A stretch of 64,000 bases of DNA, from assembly GCA_903632075.3 (NCBI GenBank), contig CAHIKZ030004140.1:257001-321000 (forward strand), read 5' to 3'. Made by a program: the position numbers and the translations under genes. This stretch comes from Acanthosepion pharaonis. Taxonomy: Eukaryota; Mollusca; Cephalopoda; Sepiida; Sepiidae. Positions within the stretch are counted from its first letter, which is position 1; every line of letters begins with the position of its first letter. The notes below the pieces were generated by a model. It saw only the letters and a list, made by a program, of their open reading frames with translations. It was not told where the DNA came from and searched no databases. Positions 1 to 10,650 of the stretch are shown piece by piece.

Positions 1-490
1 GGCCATTGTATGCTCTGGACTTCTTCAGGTGATTGGAATTTCAAACTAAACCCTTTATTGGGCAGATTTTTCTAGTCCCACATGCCTTTCCTCTCTTGGA
101 TGTCTTAGTTATCTGCATTTAACTCAACTGTCCAAGTTTTTGTTTACCATTGCAGTAGCGAAATATTGAACTCATAACTCTTTGTGTGAAGTCACTGAAT
201 CTAACCAATGCTTTTATATACTGAGCCATGCTTCATATGTATAAATAAACTTAATGTCTCAGATTCATTTTTTTAATGGCGCTCTTATTGCAATTCATGT
301 TGTTATTATTGCTTTTCTCTAGCACCCCATATTACTGGTTTAAATATTGTATTCATTTCTATGCTTGGCTGGCTTTTGAGATTTTTGTGGCCTAGTATAT
401 GTGGGAATATGACAACAACATTTGGAATATGGTAACAAAGATGAGAACAACAGTCTGAACAATGTAAATAGTGTAAAAGATTCTATCAGA
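1..490 (-). mobile_element. hpSINE copy, cut by window start, with internal insertion
   Basis: The first 240 bases read, on the minus strand, as the body and tRNA-like head of the hairpin-ended SINE: the tail-side GGCCATTGTATGCTCTGG, then the AACTAAACCCTTTATT body block, then head sequence ending near 230. About 150 bases of unrelated AT-rich sequence (about 240-395) interrupt it. The opposite arm (ATGGTAACAAAGATGAGAAC and onward) follows at about 400-480 in inverted orientation. The start is lost at the window edge, so no target duplication can be judged. Confidence 0.7.
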
Positions 491-904
491 TAAATATGAA
501 AAAGTGTCAGATGCCTACCTGTTTTCTCCAATGCAAGAGTCAATCAAATGGAACAGACTTTTTGGAAACAGTGAATTACAAGCAAATAACATTAACAATA
601 AGACCAGCATTCTTAACTCTTTCTTCCCTAGTGGTTCAGTTTGATTACTGCCCTAAGCAGCATTCTGACATTAAGCCCAGTAATGAAAATTGATAGTTAT
701 TTAACATGCCCATAAAAAATTGCTCTAAGTTTATAAATAATAAAGCTAAATGCATGATATTTTCAAGGAAGATTCCAAAATGAATTTAATAAACGATATT
801 CAAAATAAAAAGTCATTATATTTAGAGTTTATTGATTCAAATAAACAATTGAATGTACTAAAATTATTTTCTGCAAATATCAACACATATCTATATAAAA
901 TTTA
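491..904. other. No identifiable feature
   Basis: AT-rich sequence with no recognisable coding or repeat signature. The short open frames here have no recognisable domains. Confidence 0.5.
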
Positions 905-1400
905 CCTTCCTTTCAACCGTGCGAGATGGCTTAATGGGAAAATCTTCGACTGATGCCAGATCACTATTTACATTATTCAAACTATTGTCCTCATCTTTGT
1001 CGCCATGTTTATCACAACGTTTCGGCCATTGTGTACTCCAGCCTTTCTTCAGGTGGTTGAAATGTCAAACTGAACCCTTTATTTCATTCATTGGGGTAGA
1101 CTGTTCTAGTTCCACAGGCCATGTCTAATGGATGTCAGTTATCTTCTGTTAATTCCCCTCTTAAAGTTCTTCACTGTCTTAACCGTTGTGATAAACATGA
1201 CGACAAAGATGAGGACAATAGTCCAAATAATGTAAATAGTGTACATAATACCTCATCTCAGAAATATAGACAGATACTGATGTGAAATCATCCGGGTTTC
1301 AATGACAGCTTAAAGCAATCAGATGTCTAGCTACAATGACGAGTTGTGAAACAGCAAAACAGTCTGTCTATGGATGACAATATATACAGACACGGAAAAC
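905..1400 (+). mobile_element. SINE-A, interrupted by an hpSINE
   Basis: A tRNA-derived head starts near CGTGCGAGATGGCTTAATGG (A-box region) and is split after position 962. It resumes at about 1290 with the B-box-like GGGTTTCAATGAC and a body ending GGATGACAATATATAC. A second, uninterrupted copy at 1545-1700 shows the same head, body and tail, so the interruption can be mapped exactly. The tail runs into AT dinucleotides in both copies. Confidence 0.7.
950..1289 (-). mobile_element. hpSINE (head lost) inserted in SINE-A, with target duplication
   Basis: The left arm at 963-1020 and right arm at 1185-1243 are inverted copies of each other and match almost base for base, including the unusual stretch ATGTTTATCACAACG. 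Between them lies part of the SINE body, reading on the minus strand; the tRNA head is missing. The right arm continues into the usual tail CTCATCTCAGAAATATAGACAG. Flanks CTGATGCCAGATC (950-962) and CTGATGTGAAATC (1277-1289) look like a 13-bp target-site duplication with three mismatches. Confidence 0.8.
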
Positions 1401-1544
1401 TTAAATTCAGTTGTGCACTCTTGGTGGGTAAGTGTGAATTTGTAAACAATGACTACTACTAATAATATTACAAAGCTCTTCCCTGAATTGATCACTGTCA
1501 GTCATTGGCATGTTTATTAACAGAATAAGTATGTAAAAATTTGC

Positions 1545-1765
1545 CTTTCTTTCAACCGAGTGTTGATGGCTTAGGGAGAAAATCTTTGACTCATGCCAAA
1601 TCAGTCAGGTTTTGATCCCAGCTTGAAGCAATCGGGTGCCTAGCCACACTGATGAGCTGTGATACAGTGAAACAGTCTGTTTGTGGATGACAATATATAT
1701 ATATAGATATATATATATATAGATAGATATATATAGATATATAGATATATATATAGATATATATC
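1545..1765 (+). mobile_element. SINE-A copy with AT/GATA tail
   Basis: Same family as the interrupted copy at 905-1400: TTTCAACCGAGTGTTGATGG, a B-box-like GGTTTTGATCCCAGC, the body block AACAGTCTGT and the end GGATGACAATATATAT. The tail has expanded into about 70 bases of AT with interspersed AGAT. Confidence 0.7.
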
Positions 1766-1774
1766 TCAAATTAA

Positions 1775-2620
1775 ACAGTGCGGGATTAAGTAGTTGAAAG
1801 AAAAAGTTTATTTCTTTCTTCTCAGCATCTACAATATTTACCAGTCTAGGATTTCCTCTGAATGTGCCAGCATTGCTCCTGAAAATTGATTACTCCATTC
1901 CAATTTCAGCTCATCATCATCACCAGTGTTGTCTTGGTTTCAGTTTAAATTTGTCAGTTATACATCATTATCAGAATCAAATTCTGTGATTACATCAATA
2001 TCTGATAAATTCTCTTCATTTTCTATGCATATCTTATACCGTTTTTATACTTCAATTTCAGTGAATCCTTAAAAAATATCATGGCTTTCACTGTTGGATG
2101 CCATCCTCGTTTATAAAACATTTCATTCAAAAAATAGCTTGGTTCTCATTCAAATTTAATTGATGCTAAAATTATTTATGAAACATTCCCTGATTTGCTC
2201 AAACTAAAAATAGCTTCCTAAATCATCCAATCACAAAGCGTTTTACATCAGAATTGAACACATCAGAAAGCATGACTTCAAGCATGATCTGACTGCAGGA
2301 GTAAAACATAAACAACAACTCTGAATGAATTTTAATGTCACGACTAGAGTCAGGATCAAATCAGGGAAAGATTTAATGACAGGTCAATCAGCTACCTTAA
2401 TTTTTGAAACCAGGTAATTCTATAAGTAAAAACAAAAGATCAAAGACCCAGGGAAAACATGGCTTCAAGTTCAGTTTTTTGTATCCTTTTGTCTGAAAAT
2501 AGGACAGGCTGGTCCACTCCACTCTATCCACTAAATAAATAATCATGATGGCTTACCTGTTATAAACAAGGAAGAGATTCTCTCTCTATTCTAACATACA
2601 TCGAACTACCAACAAGGATT
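1775..2620 (-). other. Unresolved decayed sequence, possible transposase remnant
   Basis: On the minus strand, about 1840-2130 contains acidic stretches (for example ITEFDSDNDV and a later D-D-D-E-L-K run) separated by stops. Acidic N-termini of this sort occur in piggyBac-type transposases, but no catalytic domain is visible. The remainder shows nothing recognisable. Confidence 0.2.
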
Positions 2621-2777
2621 CAAGTTTGTATTTTTATTCAAGAAAATGAAACCTTCCAAAACAATATATCGCGAAGTGTTCATTCATTTGGAATATAAAA
2701 ATGAACATTCTGCACCAATCTCTACAATCTATTCTAAGAGGGGACGTTTCAAAGCATCTCTATCTATAAAAGTCAGG

Positions 2778-2778
<1 letters not shown>

Positions 2779-2826
<48 letters not shown>
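2779..2826 (+). repeat. (TG)24 microsatellite
   Basis: A perfect TG run of about 48 bases, near the 5' end of the candidate Helitron. Confidence 0.95.
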
Positions 2827-2827
<1 letters not shown>

Positions 2828-3000
2828 AATGAATGTATGGCCGCAATTTTCGATGGATTTGCACCAAAATTTACATGCACATGCTCCAAGTTAGCAGAAA
2901 GGCCAAGACCAATGTTGCCTTTCCCAACTCATATCGAGAGTGGAAATAATAGATTTTTTCATGCTTCTACGGCAGTTTTCATGTAGTTTGTGGCCATTTT

Positions 3001-3095
3001 CTACTGGCCAGAGTGGGAGCCAATAGCTGGCTGCCACAAATAGGCAGGAAGATTCTATTGGCCAGTATGAGAGCCAACAGCTGACTGACACAAAT
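3001..3095 (+). repeat. Tandem duplication, 54-bp period
   Basis: CTACTGGCCAGAGTGGGAGC (3001 on) and CTATTGGCCAGTATGAGAGC (3055 on) start two copies of about 41 bases that both run into GCCACAAAT- or GACACAAAT-type ends. The duplication is internal to the candidate Helitron. Confidence 0.7.
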
Positions 3096-3669
3096 GTTAA
3101 CTAGCATTTAAAAAAATGATAGCCGCATTCGTCACAAGTGGGAAAAATTTAAATCTGCATGGCACTTTACTCCAATTGGCTCATTCGCTTGCTTAAACTC
3201 AATGTTGATTCTGATTCCGCAGAACTGTGTTGGGTGTGAAAAAGTCCAGTTACGAGTCTTTTTTAAAGCTGATTGTTTTATGTTCATTTTGTTTAGTTCT
3301 TTTTTCGTAACAGATTTAATGTTTAGTATAGAGCTTAGAAAAAATTTGCAGTGTGAGATAGGCAAGAAGTAAGGCATGTAGCAACATCAGCACGGCAAAG
3401 GGCACTCCTTTAAAGGCAAGGAAGGGCAAAAATATTTTAAGTCAAGTGATAGCAATTGCTGTATGAGTTGTACGATTTTTTAATCAAACACGGGCAATGC
3501 CGAGCCATGCTGCTAGTCTTTCTATACAATTCATATGTAGATTGCGAATTTTAATTAAATGTTTCATGTTAAAAGTGAAAATGAAGGAAATCTGATGCTC
3601 TTTTATTTCTGGATAGTCAAAAACAAACAGCAAATGATATGTGCCATTTATGGAGGTAGTGCCATGGCT

Positions 3670-4300
3670 GACAGTCACAGAGGTGCTCCACATATCGCAT
3701 ATAAGCGTTCTAAGGAATTTGAAAATATTTAAATACATAAATCATTATGAGTCTCACGATTTAACAGAAAAATTTAATGGATCCTGTATCCTGCACAAAT
3801 GCAACAAGAACTGTCCATTTTCTTTTTTAAAGAATGATCACAGGTGATGAAAAATGCATTATTTATAACAACATGGAACAAAAAAATGTCCCAAGGAAAA
3901 AAAATGAACTACCATTAACCTCTCCAAAAACCAATCTGCATTGAAAGAAGTTAATGGTGTCTTTTTGGGGGGAATTGGAAAGGCATTGTGTATTACAAGC
4001 TACTTCTACAAAATCAGATACTGAATTCAGAAAAGAATTCCAGTCATGATTGAAATTGGTATGCCTTAGTTGAAATGTCTTTTACTACACATACCGTACT
4101 CACCTGATGTTGCACCTTCAAATTACCACTTACATAATTCTCTTAATGGAAAGAACTTAAATTCCCTGGAAGCTTGTGAAATACACTTAGATGAGTTCAT
4201 CATCCAGAAAGATGACAAGTTCTGGAAGTATGGAATCAGGAAACTGCTTCAAAGATGGCAAGTAGTAATAGAAGAAAATGTCGGATATTTTGCTCATTAA
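3670..4300 (+). pseudogene. Mariner (DD34D-type) transposase remnant
   Basis: This is the wreck of a mariner transposase, the enzyme that cuts and pastes its own element. Recognisable pieces in order are an HDLTEK segment near 3760, TGDEKCIIYNN near 3850 (first catalytic aspartate in TGDE), and a C-terminal open stretch of 76 codons from 4070 with YSPDVAPSNYHL followed by LNGKNLNSLEACEIHLDEF. In mariners the YSPDLAPSDYHLF motif carries the third catalytic aspartate; here it is asparagine (PSNYHL). Frameshifts separate the blocks. A plausible 3' end lies near 4370-4395. Not functional. Confidence 0.85.
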
Positions 4301-4399
4301 ATCTATGTACAAATATTTAAATACTTTCTTTGAAATTCTTTTAAAATGCTACAAACTTTTGTTCTGACTGATTAGTAAGGATCTGAAAAATATACCATT

Positions 4400-5165
4400 A
4401 TTTTTGACAGCACATGGAAAGGAAACTACACAACCTCCTACAGAAGGTAGCAAAGGAAAGCAAGAAGAAAGGACTAATCATAAACTACAAAAGACAGAAT
4501 TCATGGTTATCAGCAAAAGGATCAGCCCAAAATGCAATTTACAGGTCAGTGGGGACTAAAATCAAGCAGGTACAAAAATTTAAATATCTTGGAAGTGTTC
4601 TAACAGTGGGTGGAAAGTGTGACACTGACATCTGAAGATGTATTGGGATGGCCAAAATTGCATTCCAAAACCTAAGCAAAGTAGTAAGAGGCAAAAATTT
4701 TATTGGCAACAATGAAAAGAGTACTGAACTATTATCTGTATGGCAGAGAATGCTGGACAATCTTGTCAAAAAGGAAGAAAATTCTTGAAGCAGCAGAAAT
4801 GTGGTTCTACAGAAATATGCTGAGGATACCAGAAACTGAACATGTGAGCAACAACGAGAAGGTTTTAGGGAAAATGAAAATGAAAAGGAAACTTATAATT
4901 AACTTCAAGAAGAGGCAGTTGAAATTTCTGGGACAAATAATGAGAAAGGACGCCTTGGAAAACCTGATACTCACAGGGCAGATTGAGGGAAAGAGGGACA
5001 GAGGAAAATCAGCAGAGAACATACTTGAAGAGTTTGAGTAAATGGATGGTAGAACAGGGTTTGGGAGAAAGAATAAAAAGAAAAAACTTATTAAGAGCTA
5101 AAAGGGACAGGAAGATGTAGAGGGCCATGATCACCTACGTCCTGAAGGGACATGGCATATAAAAT
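4400..5165 (+). pseudogene. RT-B LINE, 3' part of reverse transcriptase ORF
   Basis: A 5'-truncated non-LTR retrotransposon. Translated blocks include YKRQNSW, then IKQVQKFKYLGSVLTVGGKC (4560-4620), a stop, and then a 112-codon open run from 4703 with EMWFYRNMLRIPETEHVSN, QLKFLGQIMRKDALENL and GQIEGKRDRGK. This is the region after the RT palm, typical of RTE/jockey-related LINEs. A TAA follows EEFE, but homology continues as WMVEQGLGERIKRK and ends with ITYVLKGHGI. The element ends in ACATGGCATATAAAAT and a TAG microsatellite. At least two nonsense changes and frameshifts are present, so it is dead. Confidence 0.85.
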
Positions 5166-5181
5166 TAGTAGTAGTAGTAGG
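5166..5181 (+). repeat. (TAG)5 tail between two LINEs
   Basis: Five TAG units form the 3' tail of the plus-strand RT-B and abut the 3' end of the minus-strand RT-D, so the two LINEs meet tail to tail. Confidence 0.9.
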
Positions 5182-5189
5182 CATCCATT

Positions 5190-5600
5190 TATCTCATGAG
5201 ATAATCATAGCACTAACACCCTGCTTAGTCAAAATCCAGTTCTTTTGTGAGTAGCATAACAGTACAATCTTTGCAAGACACAGTCTTCTACAGGTGTGGC
5301 AGATGAAGCTTGAATGTGGAATTAAGGTTTGAGATTGCACTCTCTGCTTCCTATGATGTCTTCTGACCTCCAACAGTTGGTTTCACTTTCCCCACCTTTC
5401 ATGTCACCAACTGCTGAGATTTATCTGCTATCTGTTCCCAGCTACCATAGTCAATGCCTGTGAGTTTCAGGCAACTCTTGCAAATGTCCTTGAAAAGTAG
5501 TGCAAAGTGGCCTATCAGACAGTATCCCTAGTCTAGCTCATTTGATGTCTTTTGGTATAAGATTGTCTTTCATTTGACGTACATGACCTGGGCCATTAAA
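5190..5600 (-). pseudogene. RT-D LINE 3' end with zinc-finger-like C-terminus
   Basis: Read on the minus strand, this gives a GHVRQMKDNLIPKDI-like stretch (near 5590), an LQELPETHRH-like stretch, and a C-terminal CHTCRRLCLAKIVLL block near 5270-5320. That order (GHV.RM....P, then LKALGI-like, then a CxxC...C finger) is typical of RTE/jockey-like LINE C-termini. Several stops and frameshifts break it. Confidence 0.6.
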
Positions 5601-5636
5601 GATTTTTAATTTAATTTTTAAATAATTGTAGGAATC

Positions 5637-5646
5637 TGTGTGTGTG

Positions 5647-5702
<56 letters not shown>
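5637..5702 (+). repeat. (TG)n microsatellite
   Basis: About 66 bases of TG repeat interrupted once by TAGG. Confidence 0.95.
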
Positions 5703-5703
<1 letters not shown>

Positions 5704-5874
5704 CCTTAGCAATGTATAGAATAGAATGAACAAAACCCAAAACCTGAAATAACTGTTCAACAGCTTTTATTTATGGTTGAAAAGAGAGTGCAAAATAATG
5801 TTATTTTGTTGCAAAAATAGTTGGACCCTCTCAGTTAACAGAGTTCTTCCCTTGAGTAGATGTTTCATAGAGAG

Positions 5875-6095
5875 AAGTTTCTCTACTTGTTCCCATGAAG
5901 AACAGGAAATTTGAGTATCAAACTGCTAGGACTGTTATATATCTTATGCAGCAAGGGTTGAGTGTAGCTTCTCCTTTGGGTAGGAGCCTCAAAGGGACAT
6001 TTCTCCTCTTGTTCCAAAGTGGAAAGAGAAATCTGTGTCAAGCTGCCAGGACTGCTACATATTTTCTGCAGCAAGGATTGTGAATAGTCATTCGA
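5875..6095 (+). repeat. Diverged direct duplication, about 120-bp period
   Basis: Two copies (about 5878-5962 and 5998-6086) share CTTGTTCC, then GAAAT.TG.GT.TCAA, CTGC.AGGACTG.TA.AT and TGCAGCAAGG. The parent element is not recognised. Confidence 0.6.
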
Positions 6096-6239
6096 GCTGG
6101 CCTTGAAAGTAGTGGCCACTGAAAACAAAAAGTGGAAAAGAGACTGAATAGGTCTCGGTCAGCCTTTTTATGAGTTCTGTGACTTCTGGTTTTCCCTGCT
6201 GATTACTTCCATTGCTGCTACTGCTGAATTGAGCAAAGT

Positions 6240-7560
6240 AAGGAAGCCTCACATGCCACAATAGTCAACAAGTAATATATTTATTATATAATATAATAAT
6301 TGGGAAAATATATTTAAAGACTGATATGTGAAAACATTCTAATAGGGCTTAACGTAATGGGCTGTTAATTTTTACAGCATTGGTAAGTTAGCATTAAATA
6401 TTTCAAGAGAAGTTTAATTATCAAAGTCTTGTAAATAATTTGAGCAAATTTTTTTTTTTTAAATTTATAAATAAAAAAGAGCAAATTTAATAAAATAGTT
6501 AAAATAACAATTTCAATACAAAATTACTTTTTATAAGTTTCAATTACTTTCATCAAATAGCCTAATTGTTATGTTAGTATCTGATTCTAATCATCCAAAA
6601 TAGACATATTTTTCTTATAAATTTATGTCATTTTTTTACTTTTTAATTTTTAAGGAAGCAGACGTGATTCAGTGAAAGAATTTCAACTCTTATTTAGAGA
6701 AAAATGAAGGCAGCACCATTTTTCTGTTCTGACTTTTTTCCTTCGGGAAAAATAATGAGTTGTAAAAATGAATAAACAAACGAGCAACTGTTGATTTAAT
6801 GAAGTCAGTTTATCCAGTGTTTATTGTCATTTTTCATAATCAAGGACTTTTCTTAATTAAAATGATACACAAAATGAGATTTTTTTCTTAATAATGATAT
6901 TTATTGATACCTTCTTCAAGAAATTCTAAACAAATGACACTAAACTAGAAAATTAGTCTCTATTTTAATTTTGCCACATTGGCAAAAGATTTTTATCAGG
7001 TGTAATAAATTTTGTACTTTTTTGACTTTTTCTAAAACAAACAAAAATAATATTCCCAAGAAATGAGAGCAAACTTAATTCAAAAATCAATCCCAAGTAA
7101 TTTCCTGATGAAAACATTTTTTTTTTAAAATTATATAGAAATACATACAGATATAAGTAATTTTATGCAAATTGTGGTTACTAATCCATTAGGGTTTGTC
7201 TAAGGCAAAATAGTGCCCATTAAGATGATTTTCAATTAAAGTTTGTCCTTCTCCTAGACTGACTACCAAACAAGGCAACATATTCCAGTCTACTCTATTA
7301 TTTAACTTATGGATGGAGAAAAATGGTTCCATGATTTTTTCCAAGTGTCTCATGATAAATTTGAACTTGTCAAACTAATTTCATTTTCTGCTCGAATAAT
7401 CCCTACATTCTATGCATATCTCAGATGTAAATATGTTTTAAATAATTTTATAAAGAAATACATTTTGATTTATTACAAATATACATTTTCAAGTGTTTTC
7501 ACATGGAAAATACATTGGATACATTTTATGCTAAAATATGTTTCTAATAGAAATTAATTA
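6240..7560. other. Very AT-rich stretch, no feature seen
   Basis: Long AT-rich sequence without recognisable repeats, RT or transposase remnants. A short open frame at 7309-7557 looks like chance. Confidence 0.5.
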
Positions 7561-7587
7561 CAAATGCTTTTTGTTATCGGTACAATG

Positions 7588-7788
7588 GCAAATTTGTTTG
7601 AGGATGCCTTGACAACGATTTTTTGCTATGAAAATAACAATTCAAATTATTTATATGAGGCGAATGAAGAAAACAGTAACCAGCGAGTAAATTCAAGCTC
7701 TCCCAGCTGGTATTTCAACCTTGAGTCGTTACTTCTTGAGTTCTGTCGCCAAATCACACTAATTGCCCGTTCTTGCCGTCAACCATGA
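7588..7788 (+). CDS. Candidate 66-residue ORF in CpG-rich island
   Basis: An ATG in good context (ACAATGG) at 7588 opens a frame that begins MANLFEDALTT and ends ITLIARSCRQP before TGA. The protein is acidic in the middle (EANEEN) and serine/asparagine rich, with no signal peptide, membrane segment or domain that I recognise. It lies in the most CpG-rich stretch of the window and about 60 bases upstream of three tandem promoter-like motifs. It could be the last exon of an upstream gene, a short upstream ORF, or chance. The function is unknown. Confidence 0.2.
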   Translation, partial: ANLFEDALTTIFCYENNNSNYLYEANEENSNQRVNSSSPSWYFNLESLLLEFCRQITLIARSCRQP

Positions 7789-7849
7789 ACGTCCCTCGAA
7801 GAACTCCCCGACTCAGAAAAAAGTAGTTGTTTTTATAGTTGTTCATATA

Positions 7850-7918
7850 CCCATAATCCCTTGCGTCTTCACGTGATCCCATAATTCATTGCGTCCATAT
7901 CCCATAATGCATTGCATC
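7850..7918 (+). promoter_or_regulatory. Three tandem CCCATAAT.C.TTGC motifs (ZNF143/Staf-like)
   Basis: CCCATAATCCCTTGCGTC (7850), CCCATAATTCATTGCGTC (7878) and CCCATAATGCATTGCATC (7901) are spaced 28 and 23 bases apart. They resemble the vertebrate Staf/ZNF143 core, roughly CCCANNATGC followed by a TGCG-like end, which is often found at promoters. Binding in this organism is inference. Confidence 0.4.
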
Positions 7919-7979
7919 GTTATTGCATAAAAATGCGATGCCAGTCCCCCCCTCATTCTTTTACGTTAACTGGCCGAGG

Positions 7980-7997
7980 ATGGATTACGGCAGAGTG
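7980..7997 (+). CDS. Candidate first coding exon fragment (MDYGRV) with splice donor
   Basis: Sixty bases after the last of the three motifs, CCGAGGATGG supplies a strong-context ATG. Six codons (M-D-Y-G-R-V) follow, then AGAGTG|GTAAGTGC, a near-ideal 5' splice site. The exon would end in phase 0. No downstream partner exon can be assigned; the candidate exons at 15387 and 38839 are on the same strand, but nothing links them. The transcription start would lie between 7920 and 7975. Confidence 0.3.
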
Positions 7998-8110
7998 GTA
8001 AGTGCTTTTTTTTCTCTCCCTCATTTCAACTGCAGTAGCTTTACATGCTAAGCAAATACGGGCTCTTTTTTGGCGGGGACAAGGCAAGTCGCGACCAGTT
8101 GTGCTTGTCC

Positions 8111-8735
8111 CAGGTTCTGTCTCATGTCCGCCACATTATAATAATATAAAGGATCCTATTTTGACTATTTTTGTCTTTGAACTTTGCTTATCAACTGTCA
8201 AAGGTCATGAATCATCTTATGATTTTATAAAAATGATTTTCCATGCAAAAAGAAATCTCAATTTTCATTGCAACTAGGTAAATGGTTAAGTGTATATCTT
8301 ATCTGGCTTATTGGCTATAAAAACTACTAGAAAATCTGAAGACAGCAAGAAAAAAGAAATAAGAAAATCAAAACAAGATTAATATGATAAAAAAGGGAAT
8401 GAAAAGGAAACCAGTTGAAAGGAAAACAAAAATCGATAAATAAAATAGCAATAATGAATAAGAAATATATTTCCTCATGATGTTAAGAGTAAAGAAACTG
8501 GAAATATCGTTACTCCACTTGGTTTTGTAAAACATCTTTAGGTGGCATTGTTAAAGCCTATAAAAGGACAAACATTTTCTGCCTCACTCTTTTTCTTCTT
8601 TTTGCTCCAACATGTGAACCATGTGGTAATTACTAGGGAATGTTAGTTTCTCTGGTATCCTGATGACTGAACTCTCTTCCTACTTTCCAATGGATGCTGC
8701 TCACACGTTTCTTTCAAAATCTTAATTTATTAAGT
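8111..8735. other. No identifiable feature
   Basis: Mostly AT-rich non-repetitive sequence immediately 3' of the CpG island. If the exon at 7980-7997 is real, this is intronic. Confidence 0.4.
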
Positions 8736-8741
8736 AAGACA

Positions 8742-8985
8742 ACTTTTACCTTTGGTTGTTCCAACTCAGTGCAAGGTTGACTTCAGTGTGACCACAGTAA
8801 TGATGCTTATACTGACTTTTGAACCAAAAAAATAAAACAGACATCATATAACCATGTTTAAATTTCCCATTGATAAAGTAAGTAGAAAACTTTTGTTTGG
8901 TTGTTCCAACTCTGTGCAAGGTTGACTTGACCTTGAATATAATACTTATACTTACCTACCCTAACTTCTGGACCAGAAAGAGAAC
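8742..8985 (+). repeat. Diverged direct duplication, about 146-bp period
   Basis: Both copies (from 8742 and from 8888) contain ACTTTT, GGTTGTTCCAACTC.GTGC and AAGGTTGACTT, and run on to CTTATACT and a GACC or AACC end. The family is not recognised. Confidence 0.6.
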
Positions 8986-8999
8986 AAATATACTGAAGA

Positions 9000-10645
9000 A
9001 ACATTGAGAAATTTGTTCCACTACAGTCCCCATAAAAAGAATAAACTCAAATGTTATATGCTTCTCTCTTCTTTGTTTACATTTTGAACACATACCTTTA
9101 CCTAAAACACACACAACCTTCCATATACAAATCAAAATTACTCAATGTGTACATAGAGTATAGCTAAGCAGACATTTGTAGTTTTTGAGCTCCCTGAATG
9201 ATTTTCCAACAATTAGGGAATTATATTAATGTTATTTGTACTTAAGAGGAAGATTACCACAAACCTTTCACTTATCTAATTAGAAAACAGAGGTTTCATT
9301 TTAGAAACACTGGTTTAGACCAAAAAGTCAAAATTCCTAAAAGGAGCATAACTTTTTTATTTAATCCATTTAGACTTATTTTGTAGGAATTTTCAGCATC
9401 CTCATTTTATTCCATGCTTGATTAGTCTTTCTTTTCTGCTTGATTATTATAATTGTTAATAATTACATCAGCTGTACATCTGAGTATTATGAAAAAGACT
9501 GGCAGAAAAATAGAAGTTTTAGCTTGGTCATAAAATTTTGTGATGTAAATAATATTGTTGTTGCTTTTTGATTAAATATATATCATGATAAAAATACCTC
9601 ATCTCATAAAGAAGTCATTTATTATTACATAATCAACAATGCGATATGGAATATAATGTTTGCAAAAGAGACAATAACAGAATGGTAATAAGTCTACTAA
9701 ACTAAATGATCAGGTATTGTTTAGTGTATTGGATACAAGTTCAGTTCTTGTCTGAAAATATTTTATTTCTTCACAGGAACCTTCACAGTTTAATTTAACA
9801 TTTGAGCAATAAATATTTGCCAAAGATCCTGTAATAAAAGCTATAAAAAAAGAACCCAGTCAAAAAATAATAATCTGTAATAATAATCTTTTCTACAACT
9901 TATCATAAGAGTAATGATATTTAAAAAAAAAACAATCACTCCCAGTTTTGCCAAAGTACATTCTTGCATAACATTAATGCTTACAAGTTAAAAAGATTTG
10001 TATAATGTATACAAATAAATATGGAAAAGAAATGAGAATTGAAAAAAATACTTGCACTGTTTGTGAACTATTGTGCTCACGGATAACAACAAAAAACTAC
10101 AAATGATTGTCCTTAAGGAGGGCAAGTAAGAATTTTTCGAGTCATCTCCTTTCTAAAAGGAAATCTTACCGGTTGGATGACTAAGGAAGTCTTTGTTCAA
10201 TGAACTTCACACATAAGAGTCAATGGTGAGTGCCACCAAATAGCTGTCTATTAATAATCAGTCAGGCAGAAGACAATCTGCACCTGAATGCAAACAGATT
10301 ACCCTACAGGCACACCATCAGCAATGCTGTTGTTTTGAAAGGAAGATGTTCTACTTTAGAGAAAAGAAGAAAAGAAAAAAAAGGAAAAACCTTTGTCCAT
10401 TTAATATCAAGAGGCAATACTTTCGGAACAAGTTAAGAAGTCTATTTTACTATCAGCCAGGCAAGATTAGGACTTCAAGTGAAATATTTTACAAGTATTT
10501 AAGTGATAATTATTTTACAGAAATCTTTTACCTTTATGTTGAGTTTATTACTGTTTTTACAAATATATAAGAAGGCTTGCATTTTGTCATTGATTTCCAT
10601 AGTGAAAGAAAATACAGTCTAGTGAAAAAGTTGAAATGCAATGAA
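9000..10645. other. AT-rich, no recognisable feature
   Basis: No RT, transposase or SINE signature was seen. Short open frames near 10230-10570 show no domain. Confidence 0.4.
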
Positions 10646-10650
10646 TTGTC

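Larger units (their letters stand above)
2763..3516 (+). mobile_element. Candidate non-autonomous Helitron
   Basis: The element would start with TCTATAAAAGTCAGGATG after an A and end with CTAG followed by T at 3517, as expected for Helitron insertion between A and T. Just upstream of the end sits a short GC-rich hairpin (CGGGCAATGCCGAGC, 3491-3505), the typical Helitron terminator structure. No Rep/helicase coding is present, so it would be non-autonomous. There are no terminal inverted repeats or target duplication. The alternative is another AT-targeting repeat with a chance CTAGT end. Confidence 0.5.
7590..8110. promoter_or_regulatory. CpG-rich island in CpG-poor surroundings
   Basis: About twenty CpG dinucleotides fall in roughly 520 bases, far more than in the neighbouring kilobases. 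No transposon signature overlaps. It contains the three motifs at 7850-7918 and a candidate first-exon donor at 7997/7998. In animals with partial methylation such islands mark unmethylated promoters or constrained sequence. Which strand is transcribed is inferred from the donor only. Confidence 0.5.

Noticed and set aside
2646..2986. Val-Cys repeat frames
   Set aside because: They translate the TG microsatellite.
10115..10145. ATG followed by a GTAAGAA donor
   Set aside because: Only eight codons, no promoter-like context and no CpG enrichment.
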